Positions 15,771-26,846 are shown, counted from the first letter of the stretch. The stretch is DNA of 27,745 bases from Branchiostoma floridae (GCF_000003815.2 NC_049995.1:182624-210368), one strand, 5' to 3'. Translations and numbers: made by a program. Notes: a model not told the origin generated them from the sequence alone.

Positions 15771-16830
15771 TATGGGCGTGCCATGTCGACCCATCCAAAC
15801 CTGGCTCAACCATGTAAAGGAAGTTTGAAATATCCCTCATTCGATTTCATGACTGATTCCAGCAAGTTCCCTTTTCGACGCTGATTCTATATCAATAATT
15901 TAGATGAGACATTGTACATTGGAAGTTGGCTCAAGTCAAACCATAAAATCAGAAACCGACCATGTTTTCCCGTGTAGTGTAGGGTGCATTTCACCCTCTT
16001 TCGCGATTTCTGTTTACACCCATTTCCTCTAGAACAAAGATTATGCAAATATTGCAATTTAAGTAGAATAGAGGATGACCGTCATTTTTCTAAATAGAGT
16101 GTAGTCTGTATACCGTAGAGAGATATTAACTGTATGAGGTTGTACAAAACCTATTTCTTTAGTTCATACACTCATTACAAAAATTCATATTTTGTATAAC
16201 GCGGAGTATTTTCATTGTCGACGGATGGCTTGCCACCCCTTTGATCTCTAAGTTTACCATATCTGTAAAAAATGAGAAAAAGACTTGGCTTCATGGGTCC
16301 GAATGACAAGTCGACTGCAAGTTTGGTGTTCTATCGGCAGCAAGCTACCAGCAATGATTAGACTGTTTGTAACGCAAACGCAAAAGCGAACGTTACCATT
16401 CAACATAAATGTTTCTTTTTTACGACATTGTACGACTATCTGTTTCTCCACATCTGTAGGTTCATGAATCGATAACCAGTTACTTGTTTGGTGTTTTCAA
16501 GTATAACATACTGACGTACTTCAAATCAAATAAATGAAAAGGTACTTTTAAGTTAGTCTGCTCTGAATAGGGATACAATTTAAGTTTCGTGGAAACCGCA
16601 GTGTTGTTAAACTGAATCAAAAGCCGCTGTAAAATGATAAGAAATGCATCCAAAATAGCTTTTCAGTGATAAAAGGATTTTAACTTTTGATGCTTGGTGA
16701 AAATAGGCAAAATATAACCTTGATACTGTTGATGGCATGGTGGTGGCATTGTTGGGGCACTGTTGGGCACTGTGGGGTCATCTTGCCACTTGCGTTATTT
16801 TTAACTTGATAAATCTTCGAGCTTGCAACC

Positions 16831-16890
16831 GGCACCTCTAGGTTCGCTTGAGGCACCTCTAGATTCTATGGGGCACCTTTAGGTTCCGTA
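16831..16890 (+). repeat. Three-copy repeat, period about 21
   Basis: GGCACCTCTAGGTTC at 16831, GGCACCTCTAGATTC at 16852 and GGCACCTTTAGGTTC at 16872. No function is visible. Confidence 0.85.
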
Positions 16891-17519
16891 ACGGTTCATC
16901 TGCCTTATCGAACCCCACAATGCTGCAGAGAGAGTGTACCTTACTTAAAACACAAAGCAGATGATGCGGTTTCCCACCCATAGTGATGAGTCCGTGTGAA
17001 GATGTCATACCACAACTTATCGGCAGAGGGTGCTTCTGCACTCAGAAAACACAACAGCATCACGGTGACCTTGCAGTCCACATCAGGAATCTCGCTAGTG
17101 GTGGAAGGTCACGTGCATGGCTACATATATTAACTAATAATGAACAAACACGTGACAGACAAAGTTTCAGAGCTACGCTATCTTTATTGCCAAGTTGCCC
17201 TTATTGTCCACATTGCAATTGTAACATGGGGGGGGGGTAAACTCCATGGCCGTTACAACGTAAATGAAATCTAATAGCGTAGTTTAAGTCACGCTGGTTC
17301 AAGCCAATGTATCTTTTTAATTTTACCTCATGAGCATAACATAACCTTAGCTGATATACATTTATCATACGCAGCATTATTTCATGGCCACCGTCTTGAC
17401 GGACTCTTGATAGCTGATCTACAGAGGACCATAAAGATTGTGAGTTGGAAAACAGCACACAATAGAAAGCCCAATAAAAACACCCAAACACGTCAAAAAC
17501 AGCCAAAGCTGAACCTCTA

Positions 17520-18357
17520 CTTGGAGAGCAGACACAAGTACGCAAGAAGAGTTTTGTTCGCGGTTTCCACAAGAAATTTGACTCTAATACAACTGGCAAA
17601 CCAGGAATTGCTTAAAGTAGCTACAAGGTTTAAAGCGAGTCAATTATCGATAAATACTAAGAAAAAAATTTTCCAAATTTTCTGTAGTAAGAATAAAAGT
17701 TATGATATTAGTAAGGCCAAAAGTTTCTTACCGAATCCTATAACACAGGGGAAACTAAATTTTTGGGGTAGTATTGGATGAAAAACTAAACTGGAAAGCC
17801 CATGTCTCTGCCGTAAGTACAAAAACTGCTAAAACAATTGGTGTTATTGGGAAAATCAAACACATTATCCCTCGAAAGACCATATAAACTATACACAACA
17901 GCCTTATATAGCCGTACTTGTCCTCCTGCAATATAGTTTTGGGATGCGCTTGCCGTACAACCCTACACCCTTTTATAATCCTAAGAAAGAAATTCACGCG
18001 ACCAGCCACTGCCTCTGATTTTCTCTCACATACAGACCCTCTGCCTGTATTTGTGAAATTAAAAATATTAAATATGCATGATATTGATAAGTCGCAAATT
18101 AGTATATTTACGTTCAATTTCCTTTCCATCAACCTCCCCGATATATTTGAAAATTTTTAAACCCTAAATCACTTGTACACAACTATCATACCAGGCAAAG
18201 AAATCAATTACATATTCCTCTCTTCCGCACATCATTAGCGCAGTCCTTCGGAAAAAACAGATGTGTCACAATATGGAACAGCCTTCCGACAAACTTAGTA
18301 TACAAAAAGGGTGGTTTACATGGTTAAAAAAAGCACTGGCTACATATGAGAATTAGA
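17520..18357 (+). pseudogene. Non-LTR retrotransposon (CR1/Jockey-type) RT 3' end, decayed
   Basis: Three plus-strand frames together follow the order of the C-terminal part of a LINE reverse transcriptase. NLTLIQLANQELLKV and FKASQLSINTKKKIFQIF come first (to about 17680). Then, after a shift near 17765, GVVLDEKLNWKAHVSAV with TIGVIGKIKHIIPRKT. The block SCNIVLGCACR follows, then SHTDPLPVFVKLKILNMHDI, and finally RCVTIWNSLPTNL near the end. These are the thumb and post-RT landmarks of the CR1/L2/Rex1-Jockey group. At least two in-frame stops and several frameshifts make it inactive. The catalytic YADD region and endonuclease are absent, so it is a 5'-truncated copy. Clade assignment within the group is tentative. 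Confidence 0.8.
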
Positions 18358-18461
18358 AAGGGATGGGGGTAACGGTTTGGACTTATTCCTTGAAGTAGGT
18401 AGTTATGCAAATGACTTAACACTCAGAGTATGCCATATGATATACGGAAAGGTTTTTCTTT

Positions 18462-19046
18462 ACTTTGGCATTGGCTTTTGCAAAATTCTATAACAGAATC
18501 AGTTAACCGATATTTTTTACAATTTACGGTGTATATTTTCTCGTTTTGTAGCTGATTTGTGCAATAGTATAATCGAAACCTATAGGATGATATGCATCAG
18601 CCTTCAACCAAAGGCTTTTGAAACCCCAAAGGAAGCGATATCCTAGAGGGACTTGATCGCTAGGTATGTCGGGGGGAGGGGGTGGTCGAGATCTTCGGAG
18701 GGGGTCGTAATACCCCCGTCACATGTAGCGAAAATCGATCGGACGACGAGTCTGCGAGCTCTAAATTACGAGGAGGCATGACCCTGACGGGAAGGGATGA
18801 ACTCTGCCATTTCTTCGTCGGCACCAGCGTCATGCCTTCTCGTAATTTAAAGCTCACAGACTCGTCGTCCGATCGATTTCAGCTAGATGTGAGGGGGGTA
18901 TATGAACACAAGCAATGTCGACCCGGGCGAGATCACTGGGTTGGCGGGTGCGTAGGCGGGAGGGGTGAGATAGCTGTGACACCGGACAAAACGTGACGCA
19001 ATCAATATGGCCTAGGTGAAATAGAAATAACTTCCCCTCTGTAACA
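18462..19046 (+). repeat. Dispersed repeat family 2, copy B, with internal hairpin
   Basis: The long form of the element at 13032-13402, with both outer parts shared. It differs by an inserted or expanded middle that includes the hairpin at 18711-18900. Its conserved end CTGTAACA abuts the first satellite unit with no spacer. Open frames of 104 (plus) and 65 (minus) codons read the hairpin arms in opposite senses and are not credited as genes. Confidence 0.8.
18711..18900. repeat. Long imperfect inverted repeat (arms about 76 bp)
   Basis: The left arm 18711-18786 and right arm 18825-18900 are inverted copies. Longest matching blocks include AAATCGATCGGACGACGAG, TCTG-GAGCT and TAAATTACGAG-AGGCATGAC. 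Mismatches are scattered. The loop is about 38 bases. Transcription through it would give a strong hairpin RNA. Confidence 0.9.
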
Positions 19047-22000
19047 GAAGGGCTGAAAAGGGCCTAAATCTTATGTTTTGAGCAAAATTATCGTGTCTAA
19101 TGCATTACCAATGGCAGTTTTTCAAATTTTTTTTTCACGTTCTGACACTTTTATAAGGTGAAATACACTTAGTAGACATGTTTAGAATCAAAAAGAAAAA
19201 ACTTTGATCAAAACTCGATTTTTAATGGCAAAGTTCGTAGTAAGCGCAGAACGGCTGAAAAGGGCCTAAATCTTATGTTTTGAGCGAAATTATCGTGTCT
19301 AATGCATTACCAATGGCATTTTTTTTAAACTTTTTTTTTCAGGTTCTGACACTTTTATAAGGTGAAATACACTTAGTAGACATGTTTAGAATCAAAAAGA
19401 AAAATCTTTGATCAAAACTCGATTTTTAATGGCAAAGTTGGTAGTAAGCGCAGAACGGCTGAAAAGGGCCTAAATCTTATGTTTTGAGCGAAATTATCGT
19501 GTCTAATGCATTACCAATGGCATTTTTTCAAAACTTTTTTTCACGTTCTGACACTTTTATAAGGTGAAATACACTTAGTAGACATGTTTAGAATCAAAAA
19601 GAAAAATCTTTGATCAAAACTCGATTTTTAATGGCAAAGTTGGTAGTAAGCGCAGAACGGCTGAAAAGGGCCTAAATCTTATGTTTTGAGCGAAATTATC
19701 GTGTCTAATGCATTACCAATGGCATTTTTTCAAAACTTTTTTTTTCACGTTCTGACACTTTTATAAGGTGAAATACACTTAGTAGATATGTTTAGAATCA
19801 AAAAGAGAAATCTTTGATCAATACTCGATTTTTAATGGCAAAGTTGGTAATAAGCGCAGAACGGCTGAAAAGGGCCTAAATCTTATGTTTTGAGCGAAAT
19901 TATCGTGTCTAATGCATTACCAATGGCATTTTTTCAAAACTTTTTTTTTCACGTTCTGACACTTTTATAAGGTGAAATACACTTAGTAGACATGTTTAGA
20001 ATCAAAAAGAAAAATCTTTGATCAAAACTCGATTTTTAATGGCAAAGTTGGTAGTAAGCGCAGAACGGCTGAAAAGGGCCTAAATCTTATGTTTTGAGCG
20101 AAATTATCGTGTCTAACGCATTACCAATGGCATTTTTTCAAAACTTTGTTTTTCACGTTCTGACACTTTTATAAGGTGAAATACACTTAGTAGACATGTT
20201 TAGAATCCAAAAAGAAAAATCTTGGATCAAAACTCGATTTTAAATGGCAAAGTTGGTAGTAAGCGCAGAACGGCTGAAAAGGGCCTAAATCTTATGTTTT
20301 GAGCGAAATTATCGTGTCTAATGCATTACCAATGGCATTTTTTCAAAACTTTTTTTTCACGTTCTGACACTTTTATAAGGTGAAATACACTTAGTAGACA
20401 TGTTTAGAATCAAAAAGAAAAATCTTTGATCAAAACTCGATTTTTAATGGCAAAGTTGGTAGTAAGCGCAGAACGGCTGAAAAGGGCCTAAATCTTATGT
20501 TTTGAGCGAAATTATCGTGTCTAATGCATTACCAATGGCATTTTTTCAAAACTTTTTTTTTCACGTTCTGACACTTTTATAAGGTGAAATACACTTAGTA
20601 GACATGTTTAGAATCAAAAAGAAAAATCTTTGATCAAAACTCGATTTTTAATGGCAAAGTTGGTAGTAAGCGCAGAACGGCTGAAAAGGGCCTAAATCTT
20701 ATGTTTTGAGCGAAATTATCGTGTCTAATGCATTACCAATGGCATTTTTTCAAAACTTTTTTTTTCACGTTCTGACACTTTTATAAGGNNNNNNNNNNNN
20801 NNNNNNNNNNNNNNNNNNNNNNNNNNNNNNNNNNNNNNNNNNNNNNNNNNNNNNNNNNNNNNNNNNNNNNNNNNNNNNNNNNNNNNNNNNNNNNNNNNNN
20901 NNNNNNNNNNNNNNNNNNNNNNNNNNNNNNNNNNNNNNNNNNNNNNNNNNNNNNNNNNNNNNNNNNNNNNNNNNNNNNNNNNNNNNNNNNNNNNNNNNNN
21001 NNNNNNNNNNNNNNNNNNNNNNNNNNNNNNNNNNNNNNNNNNNNNNNNNNNNNNNNNNNNNNNNNNNNNNNNNNNNNNNNNNNNNNNNNNNNNNNNNNNN
21101 NNNNNNNNNNNNNNNNNNNNNNNNNNNNNNNNNNNNNNNNNNNNNNNNNNNNNNNNNNNNNNNNNNNNNNNNNNNNNNNNNNNNNNNNNNNNNNNNNNNN
21201 NNNNNNNNNNNNNNNNNNNNNNNNNNNNNNNNNNNNNNNNNNNNNNNNNNNNNNNNNNNNNNNNNNNNNNNNNNNNNNNNNNNNNNNNNNNNNNNNNNNN
21301 NNNNNNNNNNNNNNNNNNNNNNNNNNNNNNNNNNNNNNNNNNNNNNNNNNNNNNNNNNNNNNNNNNNNNNNNNNNNNNNNNNNNNNNNNNNNNNNNNNNN
21401 NNNNNNNNNNNNNNNNNNNNNNNNNNNNNNNNNNNNNNNNNNNNNNNNNNNNNNNNNNNNNNNNNNNNNNNNNNNNNNNNNNNNNNNNNNNNNNNNNNNN
21501 NNNNNNNNNNNNNNNNNNNNNNNNNNNNNNNNNNNNNNNNNNNNNNNNNNNNNNNNNNNNNNNNNNNNNNNNNNNNNNNNNNNNNNNNNNNNNNNNNNNN
21601 NNNNNNNNNNNNNNNNNNNNNNNNNNNNNNNNNNNNNNNNNNNNNNNNNNNNNNNNNNNNNNNNNNNNNNNNNNNNNNNNNNNNNNNNNNNNNNNNNNNN
21701 NNNNNNNNNNNNNNNNNNNNNNNNNNNNNNNNNATCAAAAGAAAATCTTTGATCAAACTCGATTTTTAATGGCAAAGTTCGTAGTAAGCGCAGAACGGCT
21801 GAAAAGGGCCTAAATCTTATGTTTTGAGCGAAATTATCATGTCTAATGCATTATCAATGGCATTTTTTCAAAACTTTTTTTTTCACGTTATGACACTTTT
21901 ATAAGGTGAAATACACTTAGTAGACATGTTTAGAATGAAAAAGAAAAATCTTTGATCAAAACTCGATTTTTAATGGCAAAGTTCGTAGTAAGCGCAGAAC

Positions 22001-22834
22001 GGCTGAAAAGGGCCTAAACCTTATGTTTTGAGCGAAATTATCGTGTCTAATGCATTAACAATGGCGTTTTTTGAAAACTTTTTTTTCACGTTCTGACACT
22101 TTTATAAGGTGAAATACACTTAGTAGACATGTTTAGAATCAAAAAGAAAAATCTTTGATCAAAACTCGATTTTTAATGGCAAAGTTCGTAGTAAGCGCAG
22201 AACGGCTGAAAAGGGCCTAAATCTTATGTTTTGAGCGAAATTATCGTGTCTAATGCATTACCAATGGCATTTTTTCAAAACTTTTTTTTCCACGTTCTGA
22301 CACTTTTATAAGGTGAAATACACTTAGTAGACATGTTTAGAATCAAAAAGAAAAATCTTTGATCAAAACTCGATTTTTAATGGCAAAGTTCGTAGTTAGC
22401 GCAGAATGGCTGAAAAGGGCATAAATCTTATGTTTTGAGCGAAATTATCGTGTCTAATGCATTACCAATGGCATTTTTTCAAAACTTTTTTTTCCATGTT
22501 CTGACCCTTTTATAGGGTGAAATACACTTAGTAGACATGTTTAGAATCAAAAAGAAAAATCTTTGATCAAAACTCGATTTTTAATGGCAAAGTTCGTAGT
22601 AAGCGCAGAACGGCTGAAAAGGGCCTAAATCTTATGTTTTGAGCGAAATTATCGTGTCTATGCATTACCAATGGCATTTTTTCAAACTTTTTTTTTCACG
22701 TTCTGACACTTTTATAAGGTGAAATACACTTAGTAGACATGTTTAGAATCAAAAAGAAAAATCTTTGATCAAAACTCGATTTTTAATGGCAAAGTTCGTA
22801 GTAAGCGCAGAACGGCTGAAAAGGGCCTAAATCT
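19047..22834 (+). repeat. 204-bp satellite array
   Basis: The landmark GGCTGAAAAGG occurs at 19051, 19253, 19457, 19659, 19863, 20067, 20272, 20475 and 20679, then after the gap at 21797, 22001, 22204, 22408, 22612 and 22814. Spacings are 202-205 bases, and differences are mostly T-run length. Each unit carries the palindrome TTTGATCAAA between inverted arms AAAAATC and GATTTTT. Units are nearly identical, implying recent amplification or homogenisation. No coding capacity. Confidence 0.98.
20789..21733. other. Assembly gap (945 N) inside satellite
   Basis: N run within the 204-bp array. The landmark distance across it (1118 bases) is about 5.5 periods, so the gap length is out of register with the array and probably estimated. 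Sequence just after it shows shortened A runs, suggesting low read quality. Confidence 1.
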
Positions 22835-22934
22835 NNNNNNNNNNNNNNNNNNNNNNNNNNNNNNNNNNNNNNNNNNNNNNNNNNNNNNNNNNNNNNNNNN
22901 NNNNNNNNNNNNNNNNNNNNNNNNNNNNNNNNNN
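22835..22934. other. Assembly gap (100 N) at satellite junction
   Basis: Exactly 100 N between the 204-bp array and the 160-bp array. The true junction is unknown. Confidence 1.
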
Positions 22935-24234
22935 ATGAATTGCAATGTAAAAATGGAGAGCAAAGCATTGTATGTGCTGAGTAAGCAAGAAAGCTTACAT
23001 AGACGGCATACCGGCTGGTTTCCTATGACGGCCTTGGTCTCGCCTTACATGGGGGACATTGCTAACAAGGAGCCAGTTCTAACAGGGACTGCCTTAGACA
23101 AGAAAAAAGGAGAGCAAAGCATGGTATGTGCTGAGTAAGCAAGAAAGCTTACATAGACTCTCACGGCATACCGGCTGGTTTCCTATGACGGCCTTGGTCT
23201 CGCCTTACATGGGGGACATTGCTAACAAGGAGCCAGTTCTAACAGGGACTGCCTTAGACAAGAAAAAAGGAGAGCAAAGCATGGTATGTGCTGAGTAAGC
23301 AAGAAAGCTTACATAGACTCTCACGGCATACCGGCTGGTTTCCTATGACGGCCTTGGTCTCGCCTTACATGGGGGACATTGCTAACAAGGAGCCAGTTCT
23401 AACAGGGACTGCCTTAGACATTTTAGAAAAAAGGAGAGCAAAGCATGGTATGTGCTGAGTAAGCAAGAAAGCTTACATAGACTCTCAAGGCATACCGGCT
23501 GGTTTCCTATGACGGCCTTGGTCTCGCCTTACATGGGGGACATTGCTAACAAGGAGCCAGTTCTAACAGGGACTGCCTTAGACAAGAAAAAAGGAGAGCA
23601 AAGCATGGTATGTGCTGAGTAAGCAAGAAAGCTTACATAGACTCTCACTGGCATAGCCGGACTGGGTTTCCTATGACGGGCGTGGACTCGACTTACATGG
23701 CGGGATACTGCTAACAAGGAGCCAGTTCTGACAGGCGACTGCTTTTAGACAAGAAAAAACGGAGAGCAAATCATGGTATGTGCTGAGTANNNNNNNNNNN
23801 NNNNNNNNNNNNNNNNNNNNNNNNNNNNNNNNNNNNNNNNNNNNNNNNNNNNNNNNNNNNNNNNNNNNNNNNNNNNNNNNNNNNNNNNNNNNNNNNNNNN
23901 NNNNNNNNNNNNNNNNNNNNNNNNNNNNNNNNNNNNNNNNNNNNNNNNNNNNNNNNNAGCTTACATAGACTCTCACGGCATACCGACTGGTTTCCTATGA
24001 CGGCATTGGTCTCGCCTTACATGGGGGACATTGCTAACAAGGAGCCAGTTCTGACAGGGACTGCCTTAGACAAGACAAAAGGAGAGCAAAGCATGGTATG
24101 TGCTGAGTAAGCAAGAAAGCTTAGAATACATAGACTCTCACGGCATACCGGCTGGTTTCCTATGACGGCCTTGGTCTCGCCTTACATGGGGGACATTGCT
24201 AACAAGGAGCCAGTTTCACAGGGACTGCCTGACA
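22935..24234 (+). repeat. 160-bp tandem array
   Basis: The landmark GTATGTGCTGAGTAAGC occurs at 22970, 23124, 23284, 23448, 23608, 23776 and, after a gap, 24096. The base period is 160. The first unit lacks 6 bases (TCTCAC) and another gains 4. The unit before the gap (23640-23790) has many single-base insertions typical of poor reads. Each unit contains the hairpin GTAAGC-AAGAAA-GCTTAC. Short frames on both strands are repeat translation. Confidence 0.97.
23790..23957. other. Assembly gap (168 N) inside 160-bp array
   Basis: An N run replacing part of one or two units. Flanking landmarks are 320 bases apart (23776 to 24096), exactly two periods, so this gap length looks correct. Confidence 1.
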
Positions 24235-25122
24235 CCCTAAGTGTCATGTGAAACAAAGAGTGAATCATAATGTATGATATATGCACAATAAGCAATATAT
24301 TTATGCCAATTATTGCTGAAGTTACATGAAAGAGAACCATCATATTCCACTATTTCTAGATAGAAATTTTACAATGAGACCTTATTTGCATAAGTGATAG
24401 AAAAGGAAGTATGTCATTTTTTATTGAGACAACATGATGGTGTCCTTCAGTTTGGATCCAGGAGATGATCAATTAATGCAACTGTTGACCTTTTTTGCAT
24501 AATTAATGGTAATACATATCAGTTCTTAGGGTTAAAATCATTTCGTGAATGTATGCGGTCGATGAACTCTTGTTTAAACAACTTAATAGTTTTCCATCTG
24601 TGGGAAGATAACTAGTTTTGTCAATCCATGGAATTTTAAAGATTTGGGATTTATCTTGTTAGTGGCTGCCCATGTCTTCAAGCTTTGTCAGCTGTTAATT
24701 TTGTCCAGGATGAGCATTATCCTTGGAAGCAAAGAAACAGCCATCACATCAGTATTTTGTGCAAATACTTTCATGTGTAATTTTTTGAGTTTAATTTATT
24801 GCTTCTGTTGATTTATAATGTATTTCCTTCAATAATGTTACGCAGCACGTTTTAGGAATTGCGTTTTCCACTGTATTGACTGGCCAATCATTCTGTATCT
24901 AGCAGTATGTCAACTATATCATCATTTGTCATCTATGTTCATCATGTGCAATATGTTTCATGATTTAATCCAATGGTCAATCTTATAATATCTTGCAGTT
25001 TGTCAATTATATTATCTTTTGTAATCTATATACATCATGTACAGTTTGTTTGATGATTTTATCCATACATCTGGTTCTGTTGAACGTTATTCCTGACTCT
25101 ATCCATTTTCAAAAAAGATATA
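24235..25122. other. AT-rich unique stretch with one tandem duplication
   Basis: No gene recognised. It contains a diverged direct duplication, 24895-24972 and 24988-25065 (offset 93), sharing CAGT-TGTCAA-TATAT-ATC, CATCATGT and TGATT-ATCCA. The remainder is featureless AT-rich sequence. Confidence 0.55.
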
Positions 25123-25144
25123 ATGATATGTTCTTTTTCTTGCC

Positions 25145-25743
25145 CGTATGCCCGTTACCTTGGGGACATGCTCTGTGCTGGTGGCGGATGTGAGCTTGCA
25201 GCCACTACCAGATCCTGTAATGCCTGGGGTAAATTCAAGAAGCTCCTGCCCATCCTTACATCCAGGCACCTGCCTTTCAAAACCCGTGGAAAGGTGTTTG
25301 ACTCCTTTGTGCGCGCAGCCATGCTCCATGGGAGTGAAACCTGGGCCCCTACCGCCTCGGATTTACAGCGGTTGTGCCGCAATGATCGTGCCATGATCGA
25401 TGGATTTTGCGGCGTCAAAACCCGGGATGAGACTCCATCATCCAGTCTACTAAATAAACTTGGTGTCTCGGACATCACCTCAGTGTTGCAGTCTCGCCGT
25501 CTCTGGTGGTTTGGTCATGTAGAAAGATCAAGTGATTGTATCAACACCATCACCAAACTGAAAGTGTCAAGCAACAGGGGTCGTGGAAGACCTAGAAAAA
25601 CATGGATGGAGTGTGTTAGGTAGGACATGAAGGTGTGCGGTCTCACAGGGGCCGACTCACTGGACAGAGCCGCATGGAAGCGGGGTGTGAAGACTAGCCG
25701 ACTGATGCGTACTCCTGTGTCAGGGACATCAGCAGCAGTATAA
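25145..25743 (+). pseudogene. 5'-truncated non-LTR retrotransposon, RT C-terminal end
   Basis: An open frame enters at about 25145 with YLGDMLCAGGGCE, the start of the post-catalytic RT region. It continues through SFVRAAMLHGSETWAPT, RLCRNDRAMIDGFCGVKTRD, SRRLWWFGHVERSSD and RGRGRPRKTWMECVR. These are classic landmarks of the C-terminal region of LINE ORF2 (GxETW, RRLRWFGHV, RGRPxKxWxxCV). An in-frame TAG at 25621-25623 interrupts it, after which the same frame continues (DMKVCGLTGADSLDRAAWKR) to TAA at 25741-25743, the usual family end. Endonuclease and the catalytic fingers/palm are missing, so it cannot move on its own. It belongs to a different LINE group from the copy at 17.5 kb. Confidence 0.88.
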
Positions 25744-26286
25744 TCAAACAACGGATAGTGAGTGATGACTTATGACGTAACTAGATCCTCAAATGATGTG
25801 TTTTTTGTTTCTTTACTTCATCACTCTGCTGTAAGTAGTTCACTTCATTTCAGACCCCCGCTCTGTGCCAGCAAAATACTCATTTCCAGTAATTGACATG
25901 AACTTCACTTTCTGCATTAACACATTGTGTGAGACGAGAAAAGGAAGACTAAGCCTTAGGGCTGGATCTTCATTCGAGGCCATTCCAGCCACGATCATAC
26001 CACAGAAGAATTTCTCTAGTTAATCGTTTAATGTCAGTAAGAAATCTCCAAGAAGATATAATGTATTTTTACATCAGACTTTGGAATACATTGTACTTTC
26101 CCTATATTTTGGCCATCTTTATTGAATTTTTTGGAGGATTGCATAGCTGGCAATCTGGTCAGTTTGATTTGTTCTTTTTCAATTGGAGTTCTAATATGTG
26201 TCGACCGTTTTACAATAGTTATTGTATATTACAGTGGAAGTTATTCAATGATTGTTACATTAAATTCCATGCCGTGACTGAAGCTG
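25744..26286. other. Unassigned stretch after LINE
   Basis: May include the LINE 3' UTR, but no poly-A tail or target-site duplication was recognised. An open frame of 115 codons (26031-26378) runs into the next repeat and resembles nothing that I know. I see no other feature. Confidence 0.4.
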
Positions 26287-26782
26287 AACAGAGTATGGTG
26301 TTTTACTGTGTTTGCCTTTTGGGGAGGGAGGTACAAGGTAGTTTGACGCACCTGAACAGAGTATGGTGTAAGTTTTAATGTGTTTACATCTTGGGAAGGG
26401 AGGTACGAGGTAGTTTGATGTACCTGAACAGAGTATAGTGTAAGTTTTACTGTGTTTACATCTTGGGAGGGGAGGTACAACGTAGTTTGATGTACCTGAA
26501 CAGAGTATAGTGTAAGTTTTACTGTGTTTACATCTTGGGAGGGGAGGTACAACGTAGTTTGATGCACCTGATGAACAGAGTATAGTGTAAGTTTTACTGT
26601 GTTTACATCTTGGGAGGGGAGGTATGATGTAGTTTTAAAGCACCTAGGCCTGAACAAAGTAGAGCGTAAGCTTTACTGTTTTTTGGGAGGGAGGTACGAG
26701 GTAGTTTGAGGCACCTGAACAGAGTATGGTGTTTACCAGTGTTTTGCATCTTGAGAAGGGGAGGTAAGAGGTAGTTTGATGC
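26287..26782. repeat. 72-bp minisatellite, 7 units
   Basis: Units start AACAGAGTAT-GTGT at 26287, 26355, 26427, 26499, 26574, 26653 (AACAAAG) and 26718. Middle units are exactly 72 bases, outer ones 65-79. Each has a GTTTACATCTTGGGAGGGGAGGTAC-type core. Because 72 and 75 are multiples of three, a minus-strand frame stays open over 26241-26657 (138 codons) as a 24-residue repeat containing YLPSQDVNTVKLTLYSVQ. Confidence 0.95.
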
Positions 26783-26846
26783 AGAAAGATCAACTTTTTG
26801 TTATATATAAAAGATCTTCTGTTTGAGCAGCATAGACCCAACCATA

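Larger units (their letters stand above)
13403..17500. other. Intergenic stretch with small duplications, no supportable gene
   Basis: Only short chance frames (at most about 85 codons) with no family resemblance. Structured parts are the local tandem duplication 14181-14436, paired segments 14697-14800 and 15655-15770, AAGACGGT doubled at 14849-14872, a three-fold GGCACCTCTAGGTTC repeat at 16831-16890 and a run of 10 G at 17228-17237. A weaker resemblance exists between 13690-13755 and 13825-13895 (both start TTCCACTGC). Confidence 0.55.

Noticed and set aside
17201-18160. Minus-strand frames of 132 and 125 codons and the plus frame at 17918
   Set aside because: The minus frames are shadows of the decayed LINE reverse transcriptase; the plus frame at 17918 is part of that LINE and is covered by its entry.
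20725-21775. Two minus-strand open frames of more than 330 codons
   Set aside because: They exist only because the 945-N gap contains no stop codons. Real sequence on both sides is satellite.
22935-24234. CRISPR-like array
   Set aside because: The whole 160-bp unit is repeated with no unique spacers, and the context is eukaryotic.
26031-26378. 115-codon plus-strand open frame
   Set aside because: It is AT-rich, resembles no family, and its 3' part is minisatellite.
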